A stretch of DNA of 64,000 nt from the NCBI RefSeq assembly GCF_023337795.1, contig NZ_JALIRS010000007.1, forward strand, positions 124,001 to 188,000. The letters are read 5' to 3'. Origin of the DNA: Lysinibacillus sp. BPa_S21. GTDB taxonomy: Bacteria > Bacillota > Bacilli > Bacillales_A > Planococcaceae. Of the stretch, positions 43,787-52,965 are shown piece by piece (the first letter of the stretch is position 1; each line of letters opens with the position of its first letter). The notes beneath the pieces are model-generated. The model saw only the letters and a program-made list of their open reading frames with translations, made no database searches and was not told the DNA's origin. Made by a program: the position numbers and the translations under genes.

Positions 43787-45061
43787 TCACCAACTATCTA
43801 AGCCTTCAAGAGCTTGGCTAAATAGCTGTTTATTTTTTCGTAGTATTTCGTTTTCCTTCCAAAAAGCAAGCAATTGTCCCCAATTATCTTTATCTACACA
43901 CGTTGTCGGTACAATTTCTCGCTGCATCATTTGATATACCGCCCGTATCGCGGTAAGCCTTTCTACTTCACTGCCACTCAACCACTCAAATAACGTCTCT
44001 GCACTTGGCTGTGATTCTGCTAAAAGTTCACCCCATCCATCTACTGGGAATGAAACATAAGGCTTCATCCAAGCTATCGTTTTCGGATTATGAAAATGGC
44101 GTAGCCGGTGTAAAGTAGTATAGGCATCAACTGCCTTTTTTTCGATATCTTGAAGAACAAGAGATAAACCTTCTTCTGCTGGTAGACAATACGCTGTTAA
44201 ATAATCTCGAATCCGACTAGGGATATCATTTCTGTCACTCCAGAGTGTCCTTACCCAATCACTTGCCTCAACCGCACAAATCTCTACTAACACTTCACTC
44301 CATGCTTCTTTATAGGCTGGTGGCAGAGATTGTTCAATTTTATGTCGGAGTGCATCATACACCTTACTAGAATCAAACTGTGCAAATGCTTCCTTAACGC
44401 TACCTTTCAGTCCATGCATCGATACATATATTAATAAGGAATCCAAGTTTGACATTGCTTGGCTCAGGGTTAGTGTGAAATATTGTTCGAGCCACTTTAG
44501 CCATAATTCAGAGCTAGTCAGGCTCAAATCCAACCCATCCTCACTACAAAACTGTCGATGCTGTCCACAATCCGCACCTATACATCCTAAAGCTGTAGCC
44601 CGCTCCACATAAATAGTAAAACGCTTGGCAAGTAGGTCGAATTCATCTTCCTCGTGACTCCAATACCAAACGGAACCATCCTCAATTCTAATAAGAAGGG
44701 CATCACCGTTGCCAGCTGTGTGAAACTGTAAATATAGTTGTTCATCTAGATTTTCACCGTCACCGCCGAAATCAGGAAATTCCAGATCCTCCAAGCTCCA
44801 GCCAAAATCACCTGAAGGCGTCTCCCCTAGCTCAATAGGCAGTAGGGCTTCGTCTGGCAAAGACCAATACATCCCCACTTGTCGCGAACAATGTAGCAAT
44901 AAATCGCGGAACTCTGAAGGTATACGAACGCCAAGTCGTTCCTCTACTTTTGATAGCTCTTGCTCTGAAGCTACAGGCGCTATTTCAAGTGGATGCACCC
45001 AAGCTCCTTGCTGTTCAAGCTGCTTTAATATGTACGCCCATCGTTCAATCCATTTTTGCAA
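43787..45061 (-). CDS. SMI1/KNR4 (SUKH) domain protein
   Basis: A 424-residue protein. The N-terminal ~150 residues form a SUKH domain (PVASEQELSKVEERLGVRIP, then FRDLLLHCSRQVGMYWSLPD and FGWSLEDLEFPDFGGDGENL). The rest is alpha-helical and unrecognised, possibly HEAT-like. It is the first gene of an operon with a DUF4272 protein. SUKH proteins are often toxin-immunity proteins, but no toxin is nearby. Confidence 0.82.
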   Translation of the reverse strand: MQKWIERWAYILKQLEQQGAWVHPLEIAPVASEQELSKVEERLGVRIPSEFRDLLLHCSRQVGMYWSLPDEALLPIELGETPSGDFGWSLEDLEFPDFGGDGENLDEQLYLQFHTAGNGDALLIRIEDGSVWYWSHEEDEFDLLAKRFTIYVERATALGCIGADCGQHRQFCSEDGLDLSLTSSELWLKWLEQYFTLTLSQAMSNLDSLLIYVSMHGLKGSVKEAFAQFDSSKVYDALRHKIEQSLPPAYKEAWSEVLVEICAVEASDWVRTLWSDRNDIPSRIRDYLTAYCLPAEEGLSLVLQDIEKKAVDAYTTLHRLRHFHNPKTIAWMKPYVSFPVDGWGELLAESQPSAETLFEWLSGSEVERLTAIRAVYQMMQREIVPTTCVDKDNWGQLLAFWKENEILRKNKQLFSQALEGLDSW

Positions 45062-45473
45062 TACGATCCCTCCGCGTTAAGAAAAGTACTCTATACATAG
45101 TGAGTTATGTTCACTTTAGATCCGAAAAGCTTCCTTGCTCAACCACTTGTGCCTCTTCTTTACCAATTAAAATACTTCCGCATAATAAGCTACATAATTT
45201 TAACTAAGCACCACTTTCCTGAGTCGCCTAGTCGGAGCAGAAATCAACTTAAATATGGTATATATTTTAACAAATGTCATCCACAACTTTTGGCAATCAG
45301 CCTATTTTATGTATAAATACCTTTTTTGCTCTCACCAAAAACTTAAAAGTTATGATAAATTACCCTACCTTTTCTAGATCCTTTTTCGTTAATATTACTA
45401 TTAGTCATTTTGACCATTAAAAATATCCCTTTATAGAACCTCTGAATGATGCTACAAAGAGATAGTTTACTTA
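45062..45473. other. Intergenic region with a repeat remnant
   Basis: About 410 bp with no credible gene. It holds the half copy of the dispersed repeat at 45219-45251 and otherwise AT-rich sequence. It lies between two minus-strand genes and should contain the promoter of the SUKH/DUF4272 operon. Confidence 0.55.
45219..45251 (-). repeat. Remnant end of the dispersed repeat
   Basis: On the minus strand AAGTTGATTTCTGCTCC, GACTAGGCGACTCAGG matches the left or right end of the family. No partner arm is visible nearby. Confidence 0.55.
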
Positions 45474-46304
45474 TCACGTATCTTTTTTTATTTCTATCAT
45501 AATTTTCGTTACATAATCCTCTTCACGATTTTTAATCACGGCATCATAAATATATTCCTCATAAACGTACTGCCCTAGTTCAAAGCCTTTTTCCCGCATG
45601 ACCTTAAATAATCGCTCGTAAGATTCTCCCAGTGTAGCGGACGTTCCTATATGGTATCCAACAATAAAATCCCCTTCAATCGCCCTGAAATAAGGATGAC
45701 CTTCTTGTGGATGCGGCTGCTCTATATACAAATAACTATAGTTATCATAATTTCCTGCTAATACTTGCTCTCTTCTTGTCATGCCTCCAATGGGATAACC
45801 TGTATCCAATTGAGAGCGATCTAATTCATCAATAAAGTCGGAAACAGCATGTGTAAACTGTTCTTCCGTCGAATCCTCGATATTTTTACTTAAATACAAT
45901 GTCGCTTCTGGAAGATGTTCAATCGTAATGCTGTCAAAATCAAGGTTTAAAGCTGCTTTTGTTAAGTCGATTTTTACATCAATAATGCTTTCAATCATCT
46001 CCAGCTCTCGACGTTTTCTCGCTACAATTTCCTTCTGCTGATACATCAAGTCCAAGAAATTTTCAGGTGATTTTTCTGCCATATATTTTTGAATATCCTT
46101 TAAAGACATACCGACAGCCTTTAATAGCTCAATCACACTGAAAAATTCATATTGTGCAATGGAATAATAACGGTAATCTTTATTGTCCTTCATAATGGGT
46201 GATAATAAACCGATTTGATCGTAGTAAATTAACGTTTGTTTATTTACCTTACAAATTTTAGCGAATTCACCAGTTGTGAAATATTTCACATTTTTATTAA
46301 ACAT
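45474..46304 (-). CDS. MerR-family regulator with GyrI-like effector domain
   Basis: A 276-residue activator of the BmrR type. The N-terminal winged helix (TTGEFAKICKVNKQTLIYYD, then RYYSIAQYEFFSVIELLKAVG) is followed by a coiled-coil (residues ~80-115) and a C-terminal GyrI-like drug-binding domain (about 125-276). It is divergent from a GNAT and a MATE gene. The intervening promoter has the diagnostic 19-bp spacer (46321-46351). It probably activates drug export. Confidence 0.9.
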   Translation of the reverse strand: MFNKNVKYFTTGEFAKICKVNKQTLIYYDQIGLLSPIMKDNKDYRYYSIAQYEFFSVIELLKAVGMSLKDIQKYMAEKSPENFLDLMYQQKEIVARKRRELEMIESIIDVKIDLTKAALNLDFDSITIEHLPEATLYLSKNIEDSTEEQFTHAVSDFIDELDRSQLDTGYPIGGMTRREQVLAGNYDNYSYLYIEQPHPQEGHPYFRAIEGDFIVGYHIGTSATLGESYERLFKVMREKGFELGQYVYEEYIYDAVIKNREEDYVTKIMIEIKKDT

Positions 46305-46320
46305 TTTTAAGTTTCTCTCC

Positions 46321-46351
46321 TTGACTGTATAGTTACTATATACATTAAATT
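46321..46351 (+). promoter_or_regulatory. MerR-type promoter with 19-bp spacer
   Basis: TTGACT (46321-46326) and TAAATT (46346-46351) are separated by exactly 19 bp containing the dyad GTATAGTTACTATATAC. Over-long spacers with such dyads are the hallmark of MerR-activated promoters. It faces the GNAT/MATE genes. Confidence 0.75.
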
Positions 46352-46403
46352 GTAGCTATTCACAAACAATTATGCCACAGCATAAAAGAAAGGTTTTGAC
46401 ATT

Positions 46404-46871
46404 ATGTTCACGGAAATTCGTGACATTACAGCTTTAAACAAAGAAGAAATATTAGCATTACGCATCGCTGATAGTCAGCAAGATTTTATTGAAAGTACAC
46501 AGCAATGCTTAGCGGAGGCAGAAACAGATACACGCTTTATACCTATTGGATTGTATAAGGAAGATATGGCAGTTGGCTTCGCTATGTACGGTGTGTTCCC
46601 ACACAAGGACAATACACAACGTGTTTGGTTAGATCGCTATTTCATTGATGAGCGTTATCAGCAAAAAGGATTGGGAAAATACTTTTTACGGCAGCTTATT
46701 AATTATTTAGTCGCTAAATACAACTGTCAAAATATATATTTAAGTGTTTATGACAACAATACAGTAGCTGTTGAACTATATAAAAAATTTGGCTTCATCT
46801 TTAACGGTGAGCTAGATGACAAAGGCGAAAAGGTGATGGTAAAGGAGGTACATGCTCATGACTACCATTAA
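46404..46871 (+). CDS. GNAT-family N-acetyltransferase
   Basis: A 155-residue acetyltransferase. The acetyl-CoA-binding motif A is RYFIDERYQQKGLGKYFLRQ, followed by NIYLSVYDNNTVAVELYKKF (motif B). This resembles spermidine/amino-group acetyltransferases of the PaiA/BltD group. B. subtilis BltD is co-transcribed with the Blt transporter under a MerR regulator; the arrangement here (MerR, GNAT, exporter) is similar. It overlaps the MATE gene by 14 nt. Confidence 0.88.
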   Translation: MFTEIRDITALNKEEILALRIADSQQDFIESTQQCLAEAETDTRFIPIGLYKEDMAVGFAMYGVFPHKDNTQRVWLDRYFIDERYQQKGLGKYFLRQLINYLVAKYNCQNIYLSVYDNNTVAVELYKKFGFIFNGELDDKGEKVMVKEVHAHDYH

Positions 46872-48189
46872 TCCAATTGAAACAAGACCACTTAAACCCT
46901 TGTTTTTATCATACTTATTTCCGGCTATGATTGGGATGTTGCTGATGTCGGTGAATATTTTAGTGGATGGTATTTTCGTTAGTCACGGGGTTGGACCAAC
47001 CGCTTTAGCAGGAGTAAATATCGCGGTACCCATTTTCTCGATTTTACTATCTATTTCCCTTTGGATCGGTATGGGTGGAGCAACACTATTTTCAATCTCT
47101 CTCGGTGAGGGCAATAAAAAACGAGCACACCAGCTCTTTACATTAGCATTTACAACAATGGTTGTTATCGTTATAACACTGATTCTAATACTTTTATTAA
47201 ACTTAAAGGAAATCGCCTATATATTTGGGGCAAGTGATGCTACCTTTCCTTATGTTCAAGAGTACTTACATGTTATTTTGATTTTCGGTGTGTTCTATAC
47301 AATTGAAAACTTACTAAGTATTTTTATTCGAAATGATGGCAACCCCAAGCTTGCAATGATGGGCTTAATCACTACATCTGTGTTAAACATTATTTTAAAC
47401 TACATCTTTATTTTCGTGCTCAATTACGGCGTAACTGGCTGTGCCCTAGCTACAGCACTCTCCACAATAATCGGTATGTCAGTGCTTTGCCTTCACTTTT
47501 ATCGAAAGCAATCCGAATTAAAATTTGTACGTAAATTTTTCAGCTTATCTGATGTAAAGAAAATGTTCGCTATCGGATTGCCAAGCTTTATCGTTGAAGC
47601 CTCTGTCGCTGTTATGGTTATTTTATATAATGTGACATTTTTACACTATTTGGGCTCAGATGGAGTTACCGCCTACGCGATGGTAAACTATATTCATACT
47701 GTCCTATTAACAGTATTTCTTGGTATTGGCATGGCCCTACAACCCCTTGTTAGTTATCACCACGGTGCGAGATTAATAGAGAGATTAACAGCGTTATTGA
47801 AAATCGGTATAGCCACTGCATTTGTCCTAGGTTTCATTACTGTCATAATTGCTACGTTATTCCCTTCGCAGCTAATAGCATTATTTGGTGATAGTACATT
47901 CGAAATTCGCAATATGGCAGCACAAGGCTTCGTACACTTTGCAATTGGGTATGTATTCCTTGGAGTGAACATGGTATTTGCGGAATTCTTCCAATCAATT
48001 GAAAGAATACGTCTTGCAACAACTATTATGTTACTTCGAAGTATTATATTGTTCATCCCCGCTCTGTTACTATTGCCAAAATTCTTTGGCCCACAGGCTA
48101 TTTGGTGGACATTCCCTGTTGCAGAAGGCATTACCGCATTGTTAATTTTTATATTTATGAAGAACAAACCACATGCAATTTCACTATAA
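46858..48189 (+). CDS. MATE-family efflux transporter
   Basis: A 443-residue multidrug and toxin extrusion protein with 12 helices in two similar halves, FLSYLFPAMIGMLLMSVNIL at the start and AIGLPSFIVEASVAVMVILY at the half-way point. The ATG at 46858 is better spaced from AAAGGAGG than the one at 46852. Coupled to the GNAT gene and under the MerR-type promoter. The substrate may be a cationic drug or polyamine. Confidence 0.92.
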   Translation: MTTINPIETRPLKPLFLSYLFPAMIGMLLMSVNILVDGIFVSHGVGPTALAGVNIAVPIFSILLSISLWIGMGGATLFSISLGEGNKKRAHQLFTLAFTTMVVIVITLILILLLNLKEIAYIFGASDATFPYVQEYLHVILIFGVFYTIENLLSIFIRNDGNPKLAMMGLITTSVLNIILNYIFIFVLNYGVTGCALATALSTIIGMSVLCLHFYRKQSELKFVRKFFSLSDVKKMFAIGLPSFIVEASVAVMVILYNVTFLHYLGSDGVTAYAMVNYIHTVLLTVFLGIGMALQPLVSYHHGARLIERLTALLKIGIATAFVLGFITVIIATLFPSQLIALFGDSTFEIRNMAAQGFVHFAIGYVFLGVNMVFAEFFQSIERIRLATTIMLLRSIILFIPALLLLPKFFGPQAIWWTFPVAEGITALLIFIFMKNKPHAISL

Positions 48190-48191
48190 AG

Positions 48192-48232
48192 AAGTTACCC
48201 CCCTTTCAAATCGAAAGGGGGGTAACTGTTTT
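48192..48232 (+). terminator. Terminator of the GNAT-MATE operon
   Basis: AGTTACCCCCCTTTC pairs perfectly with GAAAGGGGGGTAACT over 5 nt, followed by GTTTTCC. Confidence 0.85.
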
Positions 48233-48266
48233 CCAACGAAATTCCAAACTTCCTAAGAAAAAAACA

Positions 48267-48298
48267 AAAAGGAATCATACACAACTTGATTCCTTTAT
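48267..48298. terminator. Terminator of the AI-2E family gene
   Basis: AAAGGAATCA pairs with TGATTCCTTT; on the minus strand a T-rich tract follows. Confidence 0.7.
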
Positions 48299-48308
48299 GA
48301 ATGAAATT

Positions 48309-49361
48309 TTATTCAATCTTTGGGTCATCTTGTATGTCCGTTGCCTGTTGCAGTTCATCATCTAAGGACATTACCCCGAGAATATCGAGAAGGAACATGA
48401 ACAAAGGAATACCAATAATTAATCCCCATACACCCAGAAAATGCTCTGAGAAGAGAATGACGATGAAGGTATAGAAAATCGGAAGATTCGTCTTAGCAGA
48501 CATCAACTTTGGATTTAAGAAGTAGGCCTCCATAGCATGTAATACCATAACGATAACCAGGATATAGACAATATACATTGGTCCGCCGATACTGTATGCA
48601 ATGATCGTTAGAGGAATCAAGGACATGATGACTCCTGCAACTGGCACTAATCCCAGTATAAAAAGCATAATCCCCAGCGCAATTAAATGTGGGAAGCCCA
48701 TAATGTATAAAGCAATAACAGATAAAACACAGTTGACAGCGGCAATAATGAACTGCGCCTCAATCACTTTACCGAAAGAACGGATGAATATCTTTGAGAA
48801 ATAATGTAGTTCATCGTATAGATGGCTCATTTTACTATCTTTAAATTTTGCCGTAAACTCTATAATACGTTTTTTCTCAAGTAAAATAAACAAGCTCAAA
48901 ATTAGTGCGATAAATATATGCAAAATGATTTTACCGATATTCGTCAGATTTTTCAGCGTGAGGTCTACACCCTGCTCTAAATATTTACCCAGTTCAATCT
49001 TCTCAAAGGTAGGAGCTAAATACCTTGCAATCTCGTTATCATTTGGATTGAGACTAAAGCTAGCAATAAGATCAAAGAGCTGTGTAATTTGTTGGGTCAC
49101 GATAGGCAAATACTTGTAGATAATTGCAACAATACCTGCAAGAAGTAAAAGATAGAGGGTAACTGTCACAGCCTTCTCGCCCATCCGTACGTACTTTCGA
49201 ATCTCTTTTGTTGTCTTCGTGGTAAGTTGATTCATCAAGTAAGTAATGATGAACGTAAGAAGAATAAGATTGATCATACTTCGCAACATATATAGTGCAA
49301 AAGCGATCCCAGCTAGGATTATAAACCGTTTAAAACCATGGCTTCGAAAGAAATTACTCAT
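48309..49361 (-). CDS. AI-2E family transporter
   Basis: A 350-residue membrane protein with about eight helices. The signature segments are LRSMINLILLTFIITYLMNQ at the start, FGKVIEAQFIIAAVNCVLSV, and the C-terminal FLLDILGVMS region following GVWGLIIGIPLFMF. The family includes TqsA, Na/H antiporters and others. The start at 49361 follows AGAAGGAGTGAATAC; the upstream frame lacks a signal. It is a single gene. Confidence 0.9.
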   Translation of the reverse strand: MSNFFRSHGFKRFIILAGIAFALYMLRSMINLILLTFIITYLMNQLTTKTTKEIRKYVRMGEKAVTVTLYLLLLAGIVAIIYKYLPIVTQQITQLFDLIASFSLNPNDNEIARYLAPTFEKIELGKYLEQGVDLTLKNLTNIGKIILHIFIALILSLFILLEKKRIIEFTAKFKDSKMSHLYDELHYFSKIFIRSFGKVIEAQFIIAAVNCVLSVIALYIMGFPHLIALGIMLFILGLVPVAGVIMSLIPLTIIAYSIGGPMYIVYILVIVMVLHAMEAYFLNPKLMSAKTNLPIFYTFIVILFSEHFLGVWGLIIGIPLFMFLLDILGVMSLDDELQQATDIQDDPKIE

Positions 49362-49668
49362 GTATTCACTCCTTCTACAATACGGCTTTGCTGCCTTTAC
49401 TGCCTGGGTTTCGCTATCAAATGAACATAAGCAATTAATAAATTGATGTAAAACATTACGTATCATTCTTATGTAGATGCCCCCTTCATTGGATTATTAT
49501 TCCCATCAATACTTAGAATAAGACTTAAATGCTTGCACTTTATAAGTCTCATAAGAATTTAATGAATCCAAGGAGCGAAAAGAATATTATGCCTTATCAT
49601 ATTAATAACAATTTTTTTGAAAGCCGTATCAGCGTTACAAGCCTTAATTCTATTAGTCTATTATAAAC

Positions 49669-49869
49669 CTATGAACACCATGATAGCCAATGTAAGTTCT
49701 TTTGTAATGGTACTAAAAATATAATTTTTTTCTTTTGTTTCAGCTCATCACCAAAATATTCACATACTTCCTTAAGTATGCTTCTCAATAGCTCTGAGCC
49801 TCCTTCGTTTCCATGTGCTTTCATTTGAAAAAATACTTTTGAATCAAGAACAAATTTTGGTATTACTCC
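49669..49869 (-). pseudogene. Unrecognised gene remnant
   Basis: A 64-codon stretch open between stops reads FVLDSKVFFQMKAHGNEGG and LLRSILKEVCEYFGDELKQ, with normal amino-acid composition but no start codon or ribosome binding site at its head. I do not recognise it. It is probably the tail of a broken gene. Confidence 0.3.
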
Positions 49870-50214
49870 TTAGTTTCAGTATGATATTCTTATAAAAATT
49901 TTAAACTAACAATAATAGAAAAGATGGAAAACGATGTGACTGCACCTGAAGAGCCATTAGCTCAACTGAAGTTGGAATCGGAAAATATATAGAGGAATCT
50001 TGAAAGCCCACATATTCAAGATTTAACAAAGATCATTTGATTGGGGAAATAAAAACTGTTCAGAGAAAAGAAATAATACAGGAACTCTTAGCAATCACCT
50101 TTCGTGTTTGAAATTGACAACTGGATAGATAAGGTAATTCATTCTTATAATATGTTGAAATTAAGGAGAATGTGCATTCAGACCTGTAAGATTAGCAAAA
50201 TTCACCTACATCAA

Positions 50215-50263
50215 AAAAAGTGCGAAAAACCAACGTTTCAAAATTGGTTTCTCGCACTTTTAA
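50215..50263. terminator. Terminator of the APC permease gene
   Basis: AAAAGTGCGAAAAACCAA pairs with TTGGTTTCTCGCACTTTT (one mismatch) over 10 nt. Confidence 0.85.
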
Positions 50264-50289
50264 AATTTTGTCCAAGCACTTTATCTCAT

Positions 50290-51690
50290 TTATAGATCTT
50301 CATTTTTAGTGTTTATTTTAGCATGCTTGTATCCATAGCTTATGTAAATAATTATACCTATTGCTAACCAAATCATAAAGCGCACTATAGTGAATACCGG
50401 CAGACTAAAAATTAATACAATACATCCTCCAATACCTACAGTTGCTACAAGCCATAACGCTGGCACTTTGAATACACGTGGTTGATCTGGTCGTGTATAG
50501 CGAAGAACAACAACACTAACTGTCGTTAAAGCAAAAGCAGTTAAACCTCCGATGTTGGCAAATTCCGCCAATTCCCCAATTGATAAAAATCCTGATAAGA
50601 GAATACCTGTTCCAACCACGATTAAAGTTGATAATACAGGAACTCCTGTTTTTTTATTTGTTTGTGCAATACGATCTGGTAGAAGCCCATCACGGCTCAT
50701 TGCAAACAGCACGCGTGTTGCACTTGTTGTGTTGGCAATCATCGTAGCAAGCAATCCAAAAATAACTGATACTGCGATGATAGCGCCTCCCCACTGAATA
50801 CCAACAGATTGCAGTGCATAAACTGTAGGATTTGGAACATCCAATTCAGGGAATGGTACAATACCTGTTAATACTAGTGCAACAAATGCATATATAAGCG
50901 TTAATACACTCAGACCACCAATTAAAGCTTTTGGTATTGTTTTTTGTGGATTTTTTACTTCTTCCAGAACAGTTGTTACACCATCAAATCCAGTAAAGGC
51001 AAAGAACACTAATGCCGCTCCCGCCATGACACCTGACCAGCCAAACGGTGTAAATGGCGTCCAGTTTACAGGGTTAACATGAAAAGCCCCGATAGCAAGG
51101 AATAAGACAATCGCGCCGACTTTTGCCATTGTAAATAACATGTTTGATCGGCCAACGTTTTTAATCCCACTCATTGCAATCCAAGCTACAATAAGCCAAC
51201 CAACCACAGCAGGTAGATTCACAACCCCACCATGAGCAATATCCTTTGTTAAAACGCCTGGCAAGTGAATTCCTACAGATTGTAAAAACGAATCTACGTA
51301 GCCACTCCAACCAACTGCGACTGTACTAGAAATAACGATAAATTCCAATAATAAATCCCAACCGATGATCCAAGCAATAATTTCACCTAACGCAATATAA
51401 GAATAGGTGTAAGCGCTCCCTGCGACGGGCGCCATTGCTGCGAATTCGACATAGGCTAATCCCACTGCAATTGTTACAAGACCCCCAATTAAGAAAGAAA
51501 CAACGACACCAGGACCTGCATGTAGAGCAGCTGTAGTACCTGGCAATACAAAAATTCCGGCCCCTATTGTCGCTCCTAGTACATACAATAATAACTGTAA
51601 CGACCCTAATTCACGCTTTAGTTTAAAACGTTCGACTTCAGTTATTTTATTGGCTTGTTCGATTGACTTTCTTCGTAAAAAATTCGCCAT
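50290..51690 (-). CDS. APC-superfamily amino acid permease (YfnA-like)
   Basis: A 466-residue amino acid permease with 12 helices. The APC motif GATIGAGIFVLPGTTAALHAGPG lies in TM1 and the conserved acidic EFAAMAPVAGSAYTYSYIALGE in TM3; AFTGFDGVTTVLEEVKNPQK and NTTSATRVLFAMSRDGLLP are further family landmarks of the cationic-amino-acid-transporter group. The start at 51690 follows ATGGAGTGG. A single gene. The substrate is unknown. Confidence 0.92.
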   Translation of the reverse strand: MANFLRRKSIEQANKITEVERFKLKRELGSLQLLLYVLGATIGAGIFVLPGTTAALHAGPGVVVSFLIGGLVTIAVGLAYVEFAAMAPVAGSAYTYSYIALGEIIAWIIGWDLLLEFIVISSTVAVGWSGYVDSFLQSVGIHLPGVLTKDIAHGGVVNLPAVVGWLIVAWIAMSGIKNVGRSNMLFTMAKVGAIVLFLAIGAFHVNPVNWTPFTPFGWSGVMAGAALVFFAFTGFDGVTTVLEEVKNPQKTIPKALIGGLSVLTLIYAFVALVLTGIVPFPELDVPNPTVYALQSVGIQWGGAIIAVSVIFGLLATMIANTTSATRVLFAMSRDGLLPDRIAQTNKKTGVPVLSTLIVVGTGILLSGFLSIGELAEFANIGGLTAFALTTVSVVVLRYTRPDQPRVFKVPALWLVATVGIGGCIVLIFSLPVFTIVRFMIWLAIGIIIYISYGYKHAKINTKNEDL

Positions 51691-52080
51691 AATAACCACT
51701 CCATTTCCAACAAAAAAGGTAATAACTTTCATTTTTATTCATTTTTATCAATAATCAGTATATTAGCTATATTTTCGAACTGAGTCAACAATTAGATTAG
51801 TATAGCAATTTCTCTTTTACTAGAAAATGAGTAAATCGACGCACTCTTTATAATTATTTATGCCCCTACCTAATTGTAGAGTTGCCTTGCTTTCGCTCAG
51901 ATAAACAATGCGTTCGAAATCGGCTTTATGCTTAGGACAGCATGGTCAAGGATTTTAAGCTAACATCCTATATAAACTCCTTTCTGATTTCTTAACATCC
52001 CAGAGGCTTTAAATTCTAGTAAATCAAAATTAAAGATGATATTGTACAAGCTATAAATCTAGAAGTTTGGAGAGGACAAA
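51691..52080. other. Divergent intergenic region
   Basis: About 390 bp between the APC permease and the IclR gene, AT-rich, with no credible gene and no clear hairpin. It presumably holds both promoters. Confidence 0.5.
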
Positions 52081-52839
52081 ATGGATTCCTATGAAGTATC
52101 GACATTAAAAAAGGGCCTTTTGATTTTGGATGTATTACGTCAAAAGCATTCTCTTACATTAACTGAAATTACCGAAGAATTATCAATGAATAAGACATCC
52201 GTTTTTCGCATGCTTTATACGCTAGAAAAAATGAATTATGTTATTCACTACAAAAAGTTTTATCAATTAAATCCGCATATTTTTAGGGATGAGCACTTGT
52301 ATTGGCACAAAGATATCCAATGGACGTCTCTCGTAGCGCCCTATCAATTAGCCCGCCAAGAAAAAATAACTACTTATATTGCTATTTTGGAAGATTGTGA
52401 GATGGCGATAAAAAATGTGATTAGTGAGCCATTTGAACATCCTACTTTTCATGCAATCGATACTCGGACACCTATGCATTCAAGCGCACTCGGAAAAGTA
52501 GTTTTAGCTCATCTGTCACCTAAAAAACAACGTGAAATATTAAATAGTATTGAACTTAATACATTCACAACAAAAACCTTCTATGATTATGGTCTGTTGA
52601 TTCCTCATTTACAGGTCATTAAAGCACAGGGATATGCTGTTGATAATGAAGAAACGAATGTAGGTAAATGTTGTATTGCAGTTCCGATTTATGTGAATGA
52701 AGAAGTCATCGGTGCCATTGCTTTGCATGGTGCAACGAATCAAATAAAGAAATCTGCCATAAGGTCGTTTGTAAAAAAATTAGAAGAGACTAGTCAGCAA
52801 TTGACGAAAGAAATCAATTACCTATTAACATCATGTTAA
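52081..52839 (+). CDS. IclR-family transcriptional regulator
   Basis: A 252-residue regulator: an N-terminal winged helix (LTLTEITEELSMNKTSVFRM) and a C-terminal effector domain (about 80-250) with MHSSALGKVVLAHL and NEETNVGKCCIAVPIYVNEE, the usual ligand-pocket region. TTGGAGAGGACAAA precedes the ATG. It is 127 bp upstream of an aldo/keto reductase on the same strand and probably regulates it, or itself. Confidence 0.9.
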   Translation: MDSYEVSTLKKGLLILDVLRQKHSLTLTEITEELSMNKTSVFRMLYTLEKMNYVIHYKKFYQLNPHIFRDEHLYWHKDIQWTSLVAPYQLARQEKITTYIAILEDCEMAIKNVISEPFEHPTFHAIDTRTPMHSSALGKVVLAHLSPKKQREILNSIELNTFTTKTFYDYGLLIPHLQVIKAQGYAVDNEETNVGKCCIAVPIYVNEEVIGAIALHGATNQIKKSAIRSFVKKLEETSQQLTKEINYLLTSC

Positions 52840-52877
52840 AAATTAATTGGTTTTGTATTTGCAATTAAAACGCTCTT

Positions 52878-52894
52878 GTTTCTATATATGAAAC
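52878..52894. promoter_or_regulatory. Candidate operator palindrome
   Basis: GTTTC-TATATAT-GAAAC is a perfect dyad 72-88 bp before the aldo/keto reductase start, in a promoter-like position. The IclR regulator just upstream is the likely binder; unproven. Confidence 0.4.
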
Positions 52895-52965
52895 GATAAC
52901 TATGTATGTTGGTAAAATAACTTTTTTATTCTATTCTGATTACAGAAAACAGAGGAGGTAGGAAT

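Larger units (their letters stand above)
49362..50289. other. Long non-coding stretch with decayed coding remnants
   Basis: Over 900 bp without an intact gene. The minus strand has the 64-codon remnant at 49669-49869. On the plus strand 49924-50115 contains short fragments (MENDVTAPEEPLAQLKLESENI, then LESPHIQDLTK and HLIGEIKTVQRKEIIQELLA in shifted frames) that look like a decayed protein, possibly a transposase or recombinase N-terminus; this is uncertain. Confidence 0.5.
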
